Positions 26,079-36,460 of a stretch of DNA of 64,000 nt are shown piece by piece. Origin of the DNA: Agrobacterium tumefaciens (lineage in GTDB: Bacteria; Pseudomonadota; Alphaproteobacteria; Rhizobiales; Rhizobiaceae). Both the position numbers and the translations under genes were made by a program. The stretch lies in contig CP048486.1 in assembly GCA_025560025.1 (NCBI GenBank), positions 930,001-994,000 of the forward strand, written 5' to 3'. Numbering within the stretch: position 1 is the first letter of the stretch; each line of letters opens with the position of its first letter. A model generated the notes under the pieces. It was given only the letters and a program-made list of their open reading frames with translations, did no database searches and was not told the DNA's origin.

Positions 26079-28781
26079 CTAATCATGATCTAGCACAGGT
26101 GCCTCGGTGGGAGCCGGCAGGCTTATCGTGAATTGCGCGCCTGAGCGACCCGGTCTGTTTTCCGCACGGATCGACCCGCCCATGGCCTCGATGAACCCCT
26201 TGCAGATGGAAAGCCCGAGACCCGTCCCGGCCTGCACATGGTCCACCTTGCGCACCCGGTAAAAACTGTCGAAGACCCGTTCCGTATCATCAGGCGGAAT
26301 ACCCGGTCCCGCATCTGCCACGGACAGGACGATATTCTTGCCCTGCCGCCAGCCGCGAATCTCGATAATCGTGTGTTCGGGCGCGTATTTGGCCGCATTG
26401 TCGATGAGATTGAACAGGACCTGTTCGAAAAGCACGGGATCGACCTTCAGCATTGGCAGGTCGGAGGGAATATCCAGAACGATTTCATGCCTGACGACGA
26501 TTTTTGCCGCGCGCGAAAGTGCGGTTCCAATCATGTCGCCGACGAAATGCAGACCGTAATTCGGCTCCATCGCACCCGAGCCGATCCGGGTCATATCAAG
26601 AAGATTGGAGATGAAGCGGTTCAGCCGTTCGGATTCCTCGACGATCGTCGACAGCAGTTCGGCGCGCGCATCCGGCGGGATGTCCTCAGCGAAATCCTTT
26701 AGCGTTCCGGCCGAACCCAGAATGGCCGCAAGCGGCGTCTTGAGATCATGGGAAATGGATGTCAGCAGCGCCGTGCGCAGCCGGTCGGTTTCCGCCGCAA
26801 GCCTTGCCCGGTCGACATCCGAGACAAGCTGAATCCGCTCGATGGCAAGTGCCGCCTGATCGGCCAAGGCATCGAACAGCCGTTGCTGTTCCGGCGTCAG
26901 AAGCGGACCGAGCCGGTCATCGTCCAGCCCCACCACACCGACGGCCCCGCTGCCGGTGCGCAGGGGCAGATAAAGACGTTTGGCGCCGGGAAGCGTATCC
27001 GCGCCCCTGCCCGCAGCCTTGTTGTGCTCCCAGGCCCATTGCGCAGCGGCAATATCGGCATCCACCAGCGTATCATCAGGCGGATATCCCGCCTTGACCG
27101 TGATCGTATTGTTTTCCGGCAAAAGCAGAACGATCCGGACCTTCAGCATCGAGGCCATCTGGAAAGCGGCCGCCCACAGCACATCGTCCAGCGTTCCGGT
27201 TACCGAAAGCTTCTTGGAGAACAGATATAGATCTTCCGTCGTTCGCGCCCTTGCCCGCGCGGCGGCGGCCTGCCGTTGCACCGCCGCCGTGAGGTTGGAA
27301 GCGACAAGCGCCACACCAAAATAAAACAGCAGCGCCACGACACTTTCCGGATCGCGAACGGTCAGCGTGTAACGCGGCTCAAGGAAGAAAAAATTGAATG
27401 AGAAAGCGCCAAGCAGGGAAGCATAAAGCGCTGGTCCCAGCCCGCCGCGTACGGCGGCGGCCAGAACCGCCATCAGGAACACCAGCGCCAGATTTCTGAC
27501 GTCGAGCGTCTGGTCGAGCACGATGCCGGCCACGATTGCCAGGCAGACAAACAGGGTGCTGTTAAGATAGGGCCATATGGAAGGATGCGATTGCGCCGAG
27601 GCCGGCTTTGCGGCCTGACCCGGCTTCTCTTCCTTTTTATCGCCGGAAATGACGTGAACGCTGATATCGCCCGCATGATCAATCAGATCATGCGTCAGCG
27701 AGCGCTGAAAAATCCGCTGCCACCACGATTTTCGCGGGCGGCCGATGATGATGTGAGTGAAATTATTGGCGTTGGCGTAGGAGATGATCTCGCGTGTCAG
27801 GTCGAGCGCCGGCAGGGTCACCGTCTCACCACCGAGCTGCTGGGCGAGCCGCATGGTGCCGGCCAGCCGGTCCTTCTCCACCTCTGACAATTGTTGAGAC
27901 CGCGGCGTATCGAGATGCAGCGCCGTCCATGGTGCGCGCAGACGATCTGCCTGCCGGCGGGCATAACGCACCAGCCCGGGACCGTTGCCGCCGTGATCGA
28001 GACAGACCAGCACCCTGTCTCCCGCAGCCCAAGGGCCGGAAATGGCGTGGGACTGCATGTGGTTGAGCAATTGCTCGTCCACCCGCTGCGCGGTGCGCCG
28101 CAGCGCCAGCTCGCGCAGCGCCGTCAGATTGCCGCGCGAAAAATAGTTCTCGATAGCGCGCCGCGCCGTGCGCGGCATATAGACCTTGCCATCCTGCAGG
28201 CGCTTTATCAGATCGTCGGGGGTGATATCGATGATTTCGACATCGTCGGCCCGGTCGATAATGCTGTCCGGCACCGTTTCGCGCACACGGATACGGGTGA
28301 TCTGCGCCACCACATCGTTCAGACTTTCGACATGCTGGATGTTGAGGGTCGTATAGACATCGATGCCCTGCGCCAGAATTTCCTGAACATCCATATAACG
28401 CTTGGGGTGGCGGCTGCCGGCGGCATTGGTGTGGGCCAACTCATCAACAAGGACCAGAGCCGGGCGACGGGCGAGAATGGCATCGAGATCCATCTCGTCC
28501 AGCACCTGGCCACGATAGTCGATATTCCGGCGCGTAATGATCTCGAAACCGTGCACCAGCGTTTCGGTTTCCTTGCGACCATGCGTTTCCACAACACCGA
28601 TGACGGTGTCGACACCCTCCGCCAGCTTCGCCCGCCCCGACATCAGCATTTCATAGGTCTTGCCGACACCGGGTGCCGCGCCCAGAAAAATTTTCAGCCG
28701 GCCCCGCGCCTCGCGCCGGGCGTTTTCCAAGAGCGCATCGGGCGATGGTCGGCTCGGCATATCGCGATTGTCGTCAGGCAT
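26079..28781 (-). CDS. kdpD: potassium sensor histidine kinase KdpD
   Basis: A 900-residue sensor. The N-terminal cytoplasmic KdpD domain has Walker A APGVGKTYEML and the Walker B-like LVLVDELAHTNA. A universal-stress-like domain follows (about 245-370), then a DUF4118 block of four closely spaced transmembrane helices (about 400-495), and a GAF-like region. The kinase core has the phospho-His in TSISHDLKTPLAAI, the N box in LIDNAAKYAPEH, and ADAGPGIPPDD and GTGLGLSICKGF. I chose ATG 28781; a TTG five codons upstream is possible. A 51-base gap separates it from kdpE. Confidence 0.96.
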   Translation of the reverse strand: MPDDNRDMPSRPSPDALLENARREARGRLKIFLGAAPGVGKTYEMLMSGRAKLAEGVDTVIGVVETHGRKETETLVHGFEIITRRNIDYRGQVLDEMDLDAILARRPALVLVDELAHTNAAGSRHPKRYMDVQEILAQGIDVYTTLNIQHVESLNDVVAQITRIRVRETVPDSIIDRADDVEIIDITPDDLIKRLQDGKVYMPRTARRAIENYFSRGNLTALRELALRRTAQRVDEQLLNHMQSHAISGPWAAGDRVLVCLDHGGNGPGLVRYARRQADRLRAPWTALHLDTPRSQQLSEVEKDRLAGTMRLAQQLGGETVTLPALDLTREIISYANANNFTHIIIGRPRKSWWQRIFQRSLTHDLIDHAGDISVHVISGDKKEEKPGQAAKPASAQSHPSIWPYLNSTLFVCLAIVAGIVLDQTLDVRNLALVFLMAVLAAAVRGGLGPALYASLLGAFSFNFFFLEPRYTLTVRDPESVVALLFYFGVALVASNLTAAVQRQAAAARARARTTEDLYLFSKKLSVTGTLDDVLWAAAFQMASMLKVRIVLLLPENNTITVKAGYPPDDTLVDADIAAAQWAWEHNKAAGRGADTLPGAKRLYLPLRTGSGAVGVVGLDDDRLGPLLTPEQQRLFDALADQAALAIERIQLVSDVDRARLAAETDRLRTALLTSISHDLKTPLAAILGSAGTLKDFAEDIPPDARAELLSTIVEESERLNRFISNLLDMTRIGSGAMEPNYGLHFVGDMIGTALSRAAKIVVRHEIVLDIPSDLPMLKVDPVLFEQVLFNLIDNAAKYAPEHTIIEIRGWRQGKNIVLSVADAGPGIPPDDTERVFDSFYRVRKVDHVQAGTGLGLSICKGFIEAMGGSIRAENRPGRSGAQFTISLPAPTEAPVLDHD

Positions 28782-28843
28782 GAAACCGATCACCAATAAT
28801 CGAGGCTATGGCGATTCCCCAGAAGCGCCATAGCCATTTCAGT

Positions 28844-29410
28844 TTATGAGCCGGCTGCGTCAAGGGCCATGTTGAGTGCCAGCACGTTTACGACAGGCTC
28901 ACCCATGAAGCCGAGTTCCGGTCCCTCGACATGGCGCTCGACGATGGCGCGCAGCGCCGCTTCGTCCATGCCCCTTGCCTTGGCGACGCGCGGAACCTGA
29001 AAATAGGCGGCATCAGGCGAGACGTGCGGGTCGAGCCCGCTGCCCGATGCCGTCACCAGATCGGCTGGAACCTCCGCTGCGGGATTTTCGGCTTTTGCCG
29101 CACCGTAATCCTGCTTTACCCGGTCAATCAGTTTGGCGCTTGTCGGCCCGAGGTTGGAGCCAGAAGACGAAGCGGCATTGTAGCCATCGCCAGCAGCGGA
29201 AGGTCTGCCGTGGAAATATTTCTCGCCGGTGAAGGCCTGCCCGATCAATTGAGAGCCGACCACCGTGCCATTCTTCTCAATCAGGCTACCATTTGCCTGG
29301 ACGGGGAAAATCGCCTGCGCGAGACCTGTCATTCCCAAGGGATAAGCAAGGCCGGTGATGGCGGTGGTGGCGAGGATCAGCACCAGTGCGGGACGTAACT
29401 GTTTCAACAT
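28844..29410 (-). CDS. kdpC: potassium-transporting ATPase subunit KdpC
   Basis: A 188-residue KdpC subunit, which stabilises the KdpFABC complex and aids ATP use. One N-terminal membrane helix (about residues 7-29, [20 protein letters not shown]) is followed by a periplasmic domain with the family motifs [43 protein letters not shown] and [16 protein letters not shown] lies 7 bases before the ATG. It follows kdpB by 11 bases. Confidence 0.97.
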   Translation of the reverse strand: MLKQLRPALVLILATTAITGLAYPLGMTGLAQAIFPVQANGSLIEKNGTVVGSQLIGQAFTGEKYFHGRPSAAGDGYNAASSSGSNLGPTSAKLIDRVKQDYGAAKAENPAAEVPADLVTASGSGLDPHVSPDAAYFQVPRVAKARGMDEAALRAIVERHVEGPELGFMGEPVVNVLALNMALDAAGS

Positions 29411-29421
29411 TTCAATACTCC

Positions 29422-31506
29422 TCAGGCGAGACCGAGCGCCGTGATGGCAAGGTCGATGGCCTTGATGCCGATGAAGGGCACGATGATGCCGCCCAGACCA
29501 TAGATGACGAGATTGCGCGACAAGAGCGCGCCGGCGCCGATCGGGCGGTATTTGACACCCTTCAGCGAGAGCGGGATGAGTGCGATGATGATGAGCGCAT
29601 TGAAGATGATGGCGGAGAGGATCGCGCTCTGCGGCGTCGAAAGCCCCATGATATTCAGCACGCCAAGCTGCGGATAAAAGGCCAGGAACATCGCCGGGAT
29701 GATGGCGAAATATTTCGCGATGTCGTTGGCGATGGAGAATGTGGTCAGCGCGCCGCGCGTCATCAGCAATTGCTTGCCGATTTCAACGATCTCGATGAGC
29801 TTGGTCGGATCACTGTCGAGATCGACCATATTGCCCGCCTCGCGTGCCGCCACCGTACCCGTGTTCATGGCAACGCCGACATCGGCCTGCGCCAGCGCCG
29901 GGGCGTCGTTGGTGCCATCACCGCACATGGCGACAAGCTTGCCCTTGGCCTGTTCCTCGCGGATAAGCTCCAGCTTGTTTTCCGGTGTCGCCTGGGCGAG
30001 GAAATCATCGACCCCGGCTTCTGCCGCAATCGCAGCAGCCGTCATCGGGTTGTCACCCGTGATCATCACCGTGCGGATACCCATACGGCGAAGCTCGGCG
30101 AAACGCTCGCGAATGCCGCCCTTCACGATATCCTTCAGCTGCACGACACCCAGCAGCTTTCCGTCCCGCACAACGGCGAGCGGCGTGCCGCCAGTCTTGG
30201 CGATCTCTTCCGCAATGGTGCGGATGTCCCGCGTGGCATCCGTTTCGGTTTTGACGGCAAGCGCCACATTGCCCTGTTGCGAAGCGCCGCCATTAACATA
30301 GTCGAGAACGGCGTCGACTGCGCCCTTGCGAATGGAGGAGCCCTCGAAATCGACACCACTCATGCGGGTCTGGGCGGTGAAGGGTACGAAATTCGCATGC
30401 AGCTTCTGCATGTCGCGGGCGCGTATACCGTATTTTTCCTTGGCCAGAACCACGATGGACCGGCCTTCCGGCGTTTCGTCGGCAAGGGATGCAAGCTGGG
30501 CCGCATCGGCCAGTTCCTGCTCGGAAACACCGGCGACGGGACGAAACTCGGTCGCCTGCCGGTTACCGAGGGTGATGGTGCCGGTCTTGTCGAGCAGCAG
30601 CGTATCCACATCGCCGGCCGCCTCGACAGCACGGCCCGACATGGCCAACACGTTGAAACGAACCAGCCTGTCCATGCCGGCAATGCCGATGGCGGACAAA
30701 AGAGCACCGATGGTCGTGGGGATGAGCGTTACGAACAACGCCACCAGCACGATGATCGGGATGGAACCGCCGGCATAGGCCGCAAAGCTTGGAATGGTCG
30801 CGGTGGCCAAAACGAAAATCAGCGTCATGCCGGCGAGCAAAATGTTGAGTGCGATCTCGTTCGGCGTCTTCTGGCGCTCAGCACCTTCGACGAGCGAAAT
30901 CATCCGGTCAAGGAAGGTGGAGCCGGCAGCGGCGGTGATGCGAACCCTGATCCAGTCCGACAGCACCTGCGTGCCGCCTGTCACGGCCGAGCGATCACCG
31001 CCGGATTCACGGATGACGGGGGCGGATTCGCCCGTTATCGCCGCTTCGTTGACGGAGGCGACACCTTCGATGACCTCACCGTCTGAGGGAATGATATCGC
31101 CCGCCTCGACGAGAACGACATCGTTCACCTTCAGGCTGGTGCCCGCTACCATCTTATACTGGCTGCGGTCATCGCCGCTCAGCAGTTTCGCCTGGGTTTC
31201 GGTGCGGGTCCTGCGCAGCGAATCCGCCTGCGCCTTGCCACGCCCTTCGGCAACCGCCTCGGCGAAATTGGCAAACAGCACGGTGAACCAGAGCCAGAGG
31301 TTGATCTGGAAGGAGAAGCCGAGATTGGCGCTGCCGATGATGAGGTCGCGAATGAACAGAACGGTGGTCAGCACCGATACAGTCGCCACCACGAACATGA
31401 CGGGGTTGCGCGCAAGCGTGCGCGGATTGAGCTTTTTGAATGCGGCGGCGACCGCCGGTACGAGAATGCGAGAATCGATGATGCTCGCTTGTTTGGACTG
31501 GCTCAT
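29422..31506 (-). CDS. kdpB: potassium-transporting P-type ATPase subunit KdpB
   Basis: A 694-residue catalytic subunit of the KdpFABC pump. Motifs in order: TGES at 158-161 (actuator), the PTT turn in the membrane helix [10 protein letters not shown], phosphorylated Asp306 in [23 protein letters not shown], and the hinge [16 protein letters not shown]. Transmembrane helices flank the actuator domain and close the C-terminus. I start at ATG 31506 (MSQSKQASI), which has GGAG 7 bases upstream. Upstream in-frame sequence lies inside the small gene orf54 and is not KdpB-like. The Ser of TGESAP is a known inhibitory phosphorylation site in E. coli KdpB. Confidence 0.97.
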   Translation of the reverse strand: MSQSKQASIIDSRILVPAVAAAFKKLNPRTLARNPVMFVVATVSVLTTVLFIRDLIIGSANLGFSFQINLWLWFTVLFANFAEAVAEGRGKAQADSLRRTRTETQAKLLSGDDRSQYKMVAGTSLKVNDVVLVEAGDIIPSDGEVIEGVASVNEAAITGESAPVIRESGGDRSAVTGGTQVLSDWIRVRITAAAGSTFLDRMISLVEGAERQKTPNEIALNILLAGMTLIFVLATATIPSFAAYAGGSIPIIVLVALFVTLIPTTIGALLSAIGIAGMDRLVRFNVLAMSGRAVEAAGDVDTLLLDKTGTITLGNRQATEFRPVAGVSEQELADAAQLASLADETPEGRSIVVLAKEKYGIRARDMQKLHANFVPFTAQTRMSGVDFEGSSIRKGAVDAVLDYVNGGASQQGNVALAVKTETDATRDIRTIAEEIAKTGGTPLAVVRDGKLLGVVQLKDIVKGGIRERFAELRRMGIRTVMITGDNPMTAAAIAAEAGVDDFLAQATPENKLELIREEQAKGKLVAMCGDGTNDAPALAQADVGVAMNTGTVAAREAGNMVDLDSDPTKLIEIVEIGKQLLMTRGALTTFSIANDIAKYFAIIPAMFLAFYPQLGVLNIMGLSTPQSAILSAIIFNALIIIALIPLSLKGVKYRPIGAGALLSRNLVIYGLGGIIVPFIGIKAIDLAITALGLA

Positions 31507-31550
31507 GAAGAGGCTCCAGCGTTTGAAACAGGGCGACCGATGAAGGTCGA

Positions 31551-31715
31551 TCAGCCCGTGAGAACTTCGAGAGCGACGACGGCAGCGAACAGGGCCGCCA
31601 TCATCGCAAGAATGAGATTGGAAGCGCACCAGCCGCCGGGGCCGGCGCTCCTGTTGACAGGAGCACCGGTGCGGACACGAGGTTTGCGTCCATGTCGGGA
31701 GGTGTCATTGGTCAT
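31551..31715 (-). CDS. 54-residue single-pass membrane protein between kdpA and kdpB
   Basis: A short ORF whose ATG at 31715 is preceded by GAGG at a 6-base spacing and lies 8 bases after the kdpA stop. It ends 44 bases before kdpB. The first 30 residues are basic and polar ([19 protein letters not shown]). Residues about 32-53 form one hydrophobic helix ([21 protein letters not shown]). It is probably a type II single-pass protein with a cytoplasmic, positively charged N-terminus. It is not a known Kdp subunit. Position and translation signals suggest expression with the pump; a regulatory or assembly role is a guess. Confidence 0.65.
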   Translation of the reverse strand: MTNDTSRHGRKPRVRTGAPVNRSAGPGGWCASNLILAMMAALFAAVVALEVLTG

Positions 31716-31723
31716 GGCGCACC

Positions 31724-33427
31724 TCAAAAGACCTGACCTGCGGCCATCACCAGATGTTCCACGACCGGACCGAGCGCCAGGGCCGGCAGGAAGGTGAGGC
31801 CGCCGACGATCAGGATCGTGCCGACAAGCAGGCCGACGAAGAGCGGACCATCCGTGGGGAAGGTGCCGGCCGAAGCCGGAACGGTCTTCTTGGTGATCAG
31901 CGAACCGGCAATTGCCAGCGCGGGAATGATCACCAGAAAACGGCCCATCAGCATGCCAAGGCCAAGCGTGATGTTGTACCAGGTCGTATTGCCGGTGAGG
32001 CCGCCGAAGGCAGAGCCGTTATTGGCGGCCGCCGACGTATAGGCATAGAGGATCTCGGAAAACCCGTGCGGTCCCGCAGTACCGATCGAGGCGACCGCTG
32101 AGGGCAGGATCGTGGCAGTGGCGGTGAAAACCAGCATGGCAAGCGGCAGGCAGAGAATGGCCAGAACCGCCATCTTCATTTCCTTGGCCTCGATCTTTTT
32201 GCCGAGATATTCCGGCGTGCGCCCAACCATCAGCCCCGCCACGAAGATGGCGATGATGATGAACAGGAGAATGCCGTAGAAACCCGCGCCGACGCCGCCG
32301 ACGATGACCTCACCCAACTGCATGTTGATGAGCGGGATAAGACCGCCAAGCGCCGTGAAGCTGCCATGCATCGCGTTGACCGCGCCGCAGGATGCAGCGG
32401 TGGTGATGACCGCAAAGAGAGACGAAAGCGCCACGCCAAAACGGGCCTCCTTGCCTTCCATATTGCCGCCGGCAAGACCGAAGCTGTGCATCAACGGATT
32501 TCCGGCCGCTTCCGCCCAATAGGTAACCGCAACACCAGCGATGAACAGAACACCCATGGCGGCGAGGATCGCCCAGCCCTGACGGGTGTTGCCCACCATG
32601 CGACCAAACACGTTGGTGAAGGCCGCGCCGATTGCGAAGATCGACACCATCTGGATCATGTTGGAAATGGCATCGGGATTTTCGAAAGGATGCGCGGAAT
32701 TGGCGTTGAAGAAACCGCCGCCATTGGTGCCGAGCATCTTGATCGCCAGCTGCGACGCCACGGGGCCGACGGCAATCATTTGCTGCGCGCCTTCCAGCGT
32801 CTGCGCATTCACATAGGCGCCGAGCGTCTGTGGCACGCCGAGCCAGACATAAACGAGGGTCAGCACGATGCAGAGGGGTAAAAGCACGTAGAGGGTCGAG
32901 CGGACCATATCCACCCAGAAATTGCCGATCGCCTTGCCGGAAGCGCGGGAAAACGCGCGGATCAGGCCCATGGCGATTGCCATGCCTGTTGCGGCGGAAA
33001 CGAAGTTCTGCACGGTGAGGCCAGCCATCTGGGTCAGATAGGACAGGGTGCTTTCGCCGCCATAATTCTGCCAGTTGGTGTTGGTGACGAAGCTGACTGC
33101 CGTATTGAAGGACAATTCCGGCCCTACGGCCGCCATTCCCTGCGGATTATAGGGCAGCACCGCTTGAAAGCGCATCAGGGCATAAAGCAGGGCAAAACCG
33201 AGGAGGTTGAAGAGAAGCATGGAAAACGCATAGGTCGTCCAGTGCTGTTCCTCGCGCTCGCTCGTTCCGGCAAGCGCATAGAGGCCGCGCTCGACGGGTG
33301 CGAGCACCGGCGACAGCAGGGTACGTTCGCCATTAAAGACACGCGCCATATAGAAGCCGAGCGGCTTCACCAGCACAACAACGATCCCGCAAAAAAGCAG
33401 GATCTGAAACCATCCATTAAGTGTCAT
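31724..33427 (-). CDS. kdpA: potassium-transporting ATPase subunit KdpA
   Basis: A 567-residue potassium-translocating subunit, descended from MPM/Trk-type channels with four pore loops. Recognisable segments are [18 protein letters not shown] (first selectivity region), [20 protein letters not shown] (second), [20 protein letters not shown] (third) and [20 protein letters not shown] (fourth). About ten transmembrane helices are visible. The ATG has GAAAG 9 bases upstream. kdpF lies 33 bases before it, and a small extra gene follows 8 bases after. Confidence 0.97.
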   Translation of the reverse strand: MTLNGWFQILLFCGIVVVLVKPLGFYMARVFNGERTLLSPVLAPVERGLYALAGTSEREEQHWTTYAFSMLLFNLLGFALLYALMRFQAVLPYNPQGMAAVGPELSFNTAVSFVTNTNWQNYGGESTLSYLTQMAGLTVQNFVSAATGMAIAMGLIRAFSRASGKAIGNFWVDMVRSTLYVLLPLCIVLTLVYVWLGVPQTLGAYVNAQTLEGAQQMIAVGPVASQLAIKMLGTNGGGFFNANSAHPFENPDAISNMIQMVSIFAIGAAFTNVFGRMVGNTRQGWAILAAMGVLFIAGVAVTYWAEAAGNPLMHSFGLAGGNMEGKEARFGVALSSLFAVITTAASCGAVNAMHGSFTALGGLIPLINMQLGEVIVGGVGAGFYGILLFIIIAIFVAGLMVGRTPEYLGKKIEAKEMKMAVLAILCLPLAMLVFTATATILPSAVASIGTAGPHGFSEILYAYTSAAANNGSAFGGLTGNTTWYNITLGLGMLMGRFLVIIPALAIAGSLITKKTVPASAGTFPTDGPLFVGLLVGTILIVGGLTFLPALALGPVVEHLVMAAGQVF

Positions 33428-33460
33428 GGTATTGAACTTTCAATAGCCGCCGCTTCCCGA

Positions 33461-33550
33461 TCAGAAGCGTTCGGGGCGAATGAGAGCATAGGTGAGATAG
33501 GCGGCGATAAAGACGGTGACGGCACCGCTCAAGACATAGTCGAAGATCAT
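33461..33550 (-). CDS. kdpF: potassium-transporting ATPase subunit KdpF
   Basis: A 29-residue single-helix lipid-like subunit of KdpFABC. It starts MIFDYVLSGAV and ends with the KdpF signature YALIRPERF. GGAGG lies 5 bases before the ATG. Position directly before kdpA, length and C-terminal motif all match KdpF, which stabilises the complex in the membrane. Confidence 0.9.
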   Translation of the reverse strand: MIFDYVLSGAVTVFIAAYLTYALIRPERF

Positions 33551-33562
33551 CGCAGCCTCCGC

Positions 33563-33646
33563 CTAAAGCCGGTCGCAGGCGCGCGTATAGGCAAAGCAGA
33601 GTGCGAAAAACACCGTGGCCGCGCCGATCAGAATAACATCCATCAT
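33563..33646 (-). CDS. 27-residue membrane microprotein at the head of the kdp operon
   Basis: An ORF of 27 residues starting at ATG 33646 (a second ATG is adjacent at 33643), with GGGAG about 9 bases upstream. It stops 12 bases before kdpF. It begins MMDVILIGAATVFF and ends AYTRACDRL. One hydrophobic helix is followed by a charged cap with Cys. The shape is like KdpF, but the C-terminal RACDRL differs from RPERF. I recall similar tiny proteins with a G/RC-E/D-R-L ending ahead of kdpF in other bacteria, but no search was done. It may be an extra small subunit or regulator of the pump. Confidence 0.65.
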   Translation of the reverse strand: MMDVILIGAATVFFALCFAYTRACDRL

Positions 33647-33806
33647 CGATGGGGACTCCCTTTTAAATCGAGGAGCCGGACAGGAAGAAAAGCGCCGTCA
33701 TGTGGGACGTCGCTTCTCATTCTTTCTGGCTTGAGAAGGGAACACCATCCCTTCCCGCACAGAAGAATGCACCCGAACCGCATAAAGGTTCGAGACGGCG
33801 GGGGAT

Positions 33807-33833
33807 GGAATAAAATAGGAATCCTATAGGAAT
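33807..33833 (-). promoter_or_regulatory. candidate KdpE-binding direct repeats upstream of the kdp operon
   Basis: On the minus strand, ATTCC occurs three times with exact 11-base periodicity (starting at 33833, 33822 and 33811); the first two extend to ATTCCTAT. OmpR/PhoB-family regulators bind tandem direct repeats spaced about 11 bases on one face of the helix. The block is about 160 bases before the first kdp gene and just beyond the asparaginase end. The assignment to KdpE is an inference. Confidence 0.5.
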
Positions 33834-33836
33834 TTT

Positions 33837-33858
33837 GATGCCCGCAAAGGCGGGCATC
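33837..33858. terminator. hairpin downstream of the asparaginase gene
   Basis: A perfect 9-bp stem GATGCCCGC / GCGGGCATC with a 4-base loop, 11 bases after the asparaginase stop on the minus strand. No T-tract follows, so it may be a weak or Rho-assisted terminator that separates asparaginase from kdp. Confidence 0.5.
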
Positions 33859-33869
33859 TCAGCCGCTTC

Positions 33870-34823
33870 TTAGTGAGAAAGCGGCTCGCCGAAGGCGGAA
33901 ACAATGGTTGCCGCCGGGCTTTTGCAAGCCAGCAGCGCCGCCAGCAGAATGCGGGCTTGCCCCGGCCGAAGGGTGGAGGAATGCACGGCGCCCGCCGCAA
34001 CGAGGTCATGCCCGCCGCCGCCGCCGCCATAACTCGCCACCAACAGCCCTTCCGGCACACGGCTGGAAACGACGACGGGAACACCGCGCTCAGTACAACG
34101 CTTCACGGCAACGGCAATGCCCGGATTGGCGTTGCCGGAACCAAGTGCCGCAAGCACGATCCCATCAGCACCGGCCTTTAGACTGGCCTCGATATGGGCG
34201 GCATCGCAACCGGGATAAATGGCAACGATATCGACCCGCAGATCGGCGACGGGAGCGGCAAGGTCCATCGCTGCGGCATGCGCCGCCGGTCGCGCGGAGC
34301 GAAAGGCATCCGCGGCATCCGCACTCCGCTTGTAAAGCCCCCAGGCCGGCAGGCATCTGCCGCCGAAGGACAGGAGTACGCCACGCTCGGCATTCGCCTG
34401 ATCGAGTGCGGTTTCAATCGCCCGAGCCAGATTGGCCGGCCCATCCGTATTTGGATGGTCCGCGGTGAACTGCGCGCCGGTGAAGACAACCGGTTTGGTG
34501 ATGGCGTGCTGCAAATGCACGAGCAGTAAGGATTCTTCCATCGCGTCGGTGCCGTGCAGAATAACGACGCCTGCCACGGCGGGGTCATTGAGCTCCACGC
34601 CAACGGCGTCACTGATGCGCTGCATGTCGGCCAATGTCAGACTGGAAGAGTCCTTCGCCATCAGATCGATCGGCTTCAGCCGGGCGGTGATCTGCGGAAC
34701 CAGCGCAAGCAGGTCCTCGCCCGAAAGGCTGGGCGTGCTGGCACCATCGGCGCCACGCCTGCTGGCGATGGTGCCACCGGTGGCGATGACCGCCACCAGC
34801 GGTATTGCGCCCTGCCCGCTCAA
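33870..34823 (-). CDS. L-asparaginase
   Basis: A 317-residue asparaginase, which hydrolyses asparagine to aspartate and ammonia. The two catalytic threonine motifs are [12 protein letters not shown] near the N-terminus and [13 protein letters not shown] near residue 90, followed by [14 protein letters not shown] set the start at TTG 34823, which overlaps the permease stop by 4 bases and has GGGAG 7 bases upstream. A longer in-frame reading upstream lies entirely inside the permease gene in another frame. With no signal peptide it is probably cytosolic. It works with the coupled permease (import) and the divergent aspartase (aspartate to fumarate). Confidence 0.93.
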   Translation of the reverse strand: MSGQGAIPLVAVIATGGTIASRRGADGASTPSLSGEDLLALVPQITARLKPIDLMAKDSSSLTLADMQRISDAVGVELNDPAVAGVVILHGTDAMEESLLLVHLQHAITKPVVFTGAQFTADHPNTDGPANLARAIETALDQANAERGVLLSFGGRCLPAWGLYKRSADAADAFRSARPAAHAAAMDLAAPVADLRVDIVAIYPGCDAAHIEASLKAGADGIVLAALGSGNANPGIAVAVKRCTERGVPVVVSSRVPEGLLVASYGGGGGGHDLVAAGAVHSSTLRPGQARILLAALLACKSPAATIVSAFGEPLSH

Positions 34824-36277
34824 TGCGATGCTCCCGCACCTGCGCGCTCGGCGGCCAGACGGTGGATACGATCGCGCAGCAGATACCAGCCGATGACCAG
34901 CGCCGGGATGATGACCAGCAGCGAGGCGATGGTCCACGAGCCGATGGGATAATCGAAGGCCATCAGTACCAGCACGCCGAAGAGGAAGATAAGTGTGAGG
35001 ATGCCGGTATAAGGCGCACCGAACATGCGGAAATCCGGGCGCACCAGCTCGCCGCGCCGGGAAAGCTGCCAGAGCTTCAACTGGCAGAGAACGATAACCG
35101 CCCATGCGCAGATGATGCCAAGCGCCGAGAGGTTGAGTGCGATCTCGAAGGCAGCGGCGGGAACGACGGCATTCAGCGCCACACCGAGAACGGTGACGAC
35201 GGCGGTCACGGCGATGCCGCCATAGGGCACGCCGGCCTTGTTCATCTTCGCAAGCGCTGCCGGCGCCGAGCCGGAAACCGCCATGGAGTGCAGAATACGG
35301 CCGGTGGAATAAAGGCCGGCATTAAGCGATGACAGCACGGCGGTCAGAACCACGAGGTTCATGATCACGTCAGCGCCCTGCACGCCGATGGAGCCAAAGA
35401 AGGTGACGAAGGGGCTCTCGCCGGCCTTGTAGGCGGTATAGGGCAGAAGCAGCGTGAACAGCAGCACCGAGCCGACATAAAACACGACGAGGCGCAGAAC
35501 CACGGCGCGGATGGCGCGGGGCATGACCTTGCGCGGGTCTTCGGTTTCGCCTGCCGCCGTGCCGATCAGTTCGATGGAGGCATAAGCGAAGACGACGCCC
35601 TGTATGATGACGAAGGCTGGCAAAATGCCGTTCGGGAAGAAACCGCCATTATCGGTAATGATGCTGAAACCGGTAACGTGGCCTTCAATGGGGGTGCCGA
35701 AAATGACGAAATAGACGCCGACGACCAGAAAAATGGCGAGCGCCAGTACCTTGATGAGGCTGAACCAGAATTCAAGCTCACCGAAGACCTTCACGGACAG
35801 CATGTTCATCGCCAGCACGACCAGAAGTGCCGTCATCGCAAAGACCCATTGGTCGATACCAGCGAGCCACGGAACATATTGCTTGAAGAAATTCATGTAG
35901 AGGGCAACGGCGGTCACATCCGCCACCGAGGTCATGGCCCAGTTCAGCCAATACATCCAGCCGGCGGCGAAGGCCATTTTCTCGCCGTAGAATTCGCGGG
36001 CATAGGACACGAAGGAACCGGAGCTCGGACGATGCATGATCAGCTCGCCGAGCGCGCGCAGCACCAGAAACGCGAAGAAACCGCAGAGCGCATAAACGAA
36101 CACCAGCGCCGGGCCTGCCTGCGCCAAACGCCCGCCCGCACCGAGGAAAAGCCCGGTGCCGATGGCGCCGCCAATGGCGATCATCTGGATCTGACGCGGC
36201 TTTAGGGCCTTGTGGTAACCGAGATCTTCTTCGACGAAGACCTCACGGTCGGCAGACGCCGTTTTCCCAGAATGCAT
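34820..36277 (-). CDS. APC-family amino acid permease, probably asparagine/aspartate-type
   Basis: A 485-residue permease with twelve predicted membrane helices. The APC signature is at the N-terminus ([24 protein letters not shown]), with [24 protein letters not shown] and [19 protein letters not shown] further on. These match the amino-acid transporter subfamily that includes AnsP, GabP and CycA. Asparagine as substrate is inferred from its 4-base overlap with asparaginase and divergence from aspartase. A promoter (TTGACG-17-TTATGA) and an operator-like site lie upstream. Confidence 0.88.
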   Translation of the reverse strand: MHSGKTASADREVFVEEDLGYHKALKPRQIQMIAIGGAIGTGLFLGAGGRLAQAGPALVFVYALCGFFAFLVLRALGELIMHRPSSGSFVSYAREFYGEKMAFAAGWMYWLNWAMTSVADVTAVALYMNFFKQYVPWLAGIDQWVFAMTALLVVLAMNMLSVKVFGELEFWFSLIKVLALAIFLVVGVYFVIFGTPIEGHVTGFSIITDNGGFFPNGILPAFVIIQGVVFAYASIELIGTAAGETEDPRKVMPRAIRAVVLRLVVFYVGSVLLFTLLLPYTAYKAGESPFVTFFGSIGVQGADVIMNLVVLTAVLSSLNAGLYSTGRILHSMAVSGSAPAALAKMNKAGVPYGGIAVTAVVTVLGVALNAVVPAAAFEIALNLSALGIICAWAVIVLCQLKLWQLSRRGELVRPDFRMFGAPYTGILTLIFLFGVLVLMAFDYPIGSWTIASLLVIIPALVIGWYLLRDRIHRLAAERAGAGASH

Positions 36278-36386
36278 GGATATTTATCCTCCCGATAAAG
36301 TGCTTGCAGTCGGCGATAAGCCGGAAATGAAAATGAAACTGGCACAGTCCGCGCTGGAATATGGCCAGCATGCATGCTCATGCACG

Positions 36387-36445
36387 CTGTAAAGCTGCAT
36401 GACAGATTTTCGCCCCTCATAATGGCAGATAATGCCGTTCGTCAA
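36387..36445 (-). promoter_or_regulatory. promoter and operator copy 1 for the permease-asparaginase operon
   Basis: On the minus strand a -35 TTGACG (36445-36440), a 17-base spacer and a -10-like TTATGA (36422-36417) are followed by an operator-like sequence at 36407-36387, ATCTGT-N4-CAGCTTTACAG. The same sequence, same orientation relative to transcription, is found at the aspA promoter, with 18 of 21 bases identical. Confidence 0.6.
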
Positions 36446-36460
36446 GCGTATTCGATATGA

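Noticed and set aside
34824..35105. N-terminal extension of asparaginase into the permease gene
   Set aside because: The extension is a shadow of the permease; TTG 34823 has a ribosome binding site and begins the asparaginase fold.
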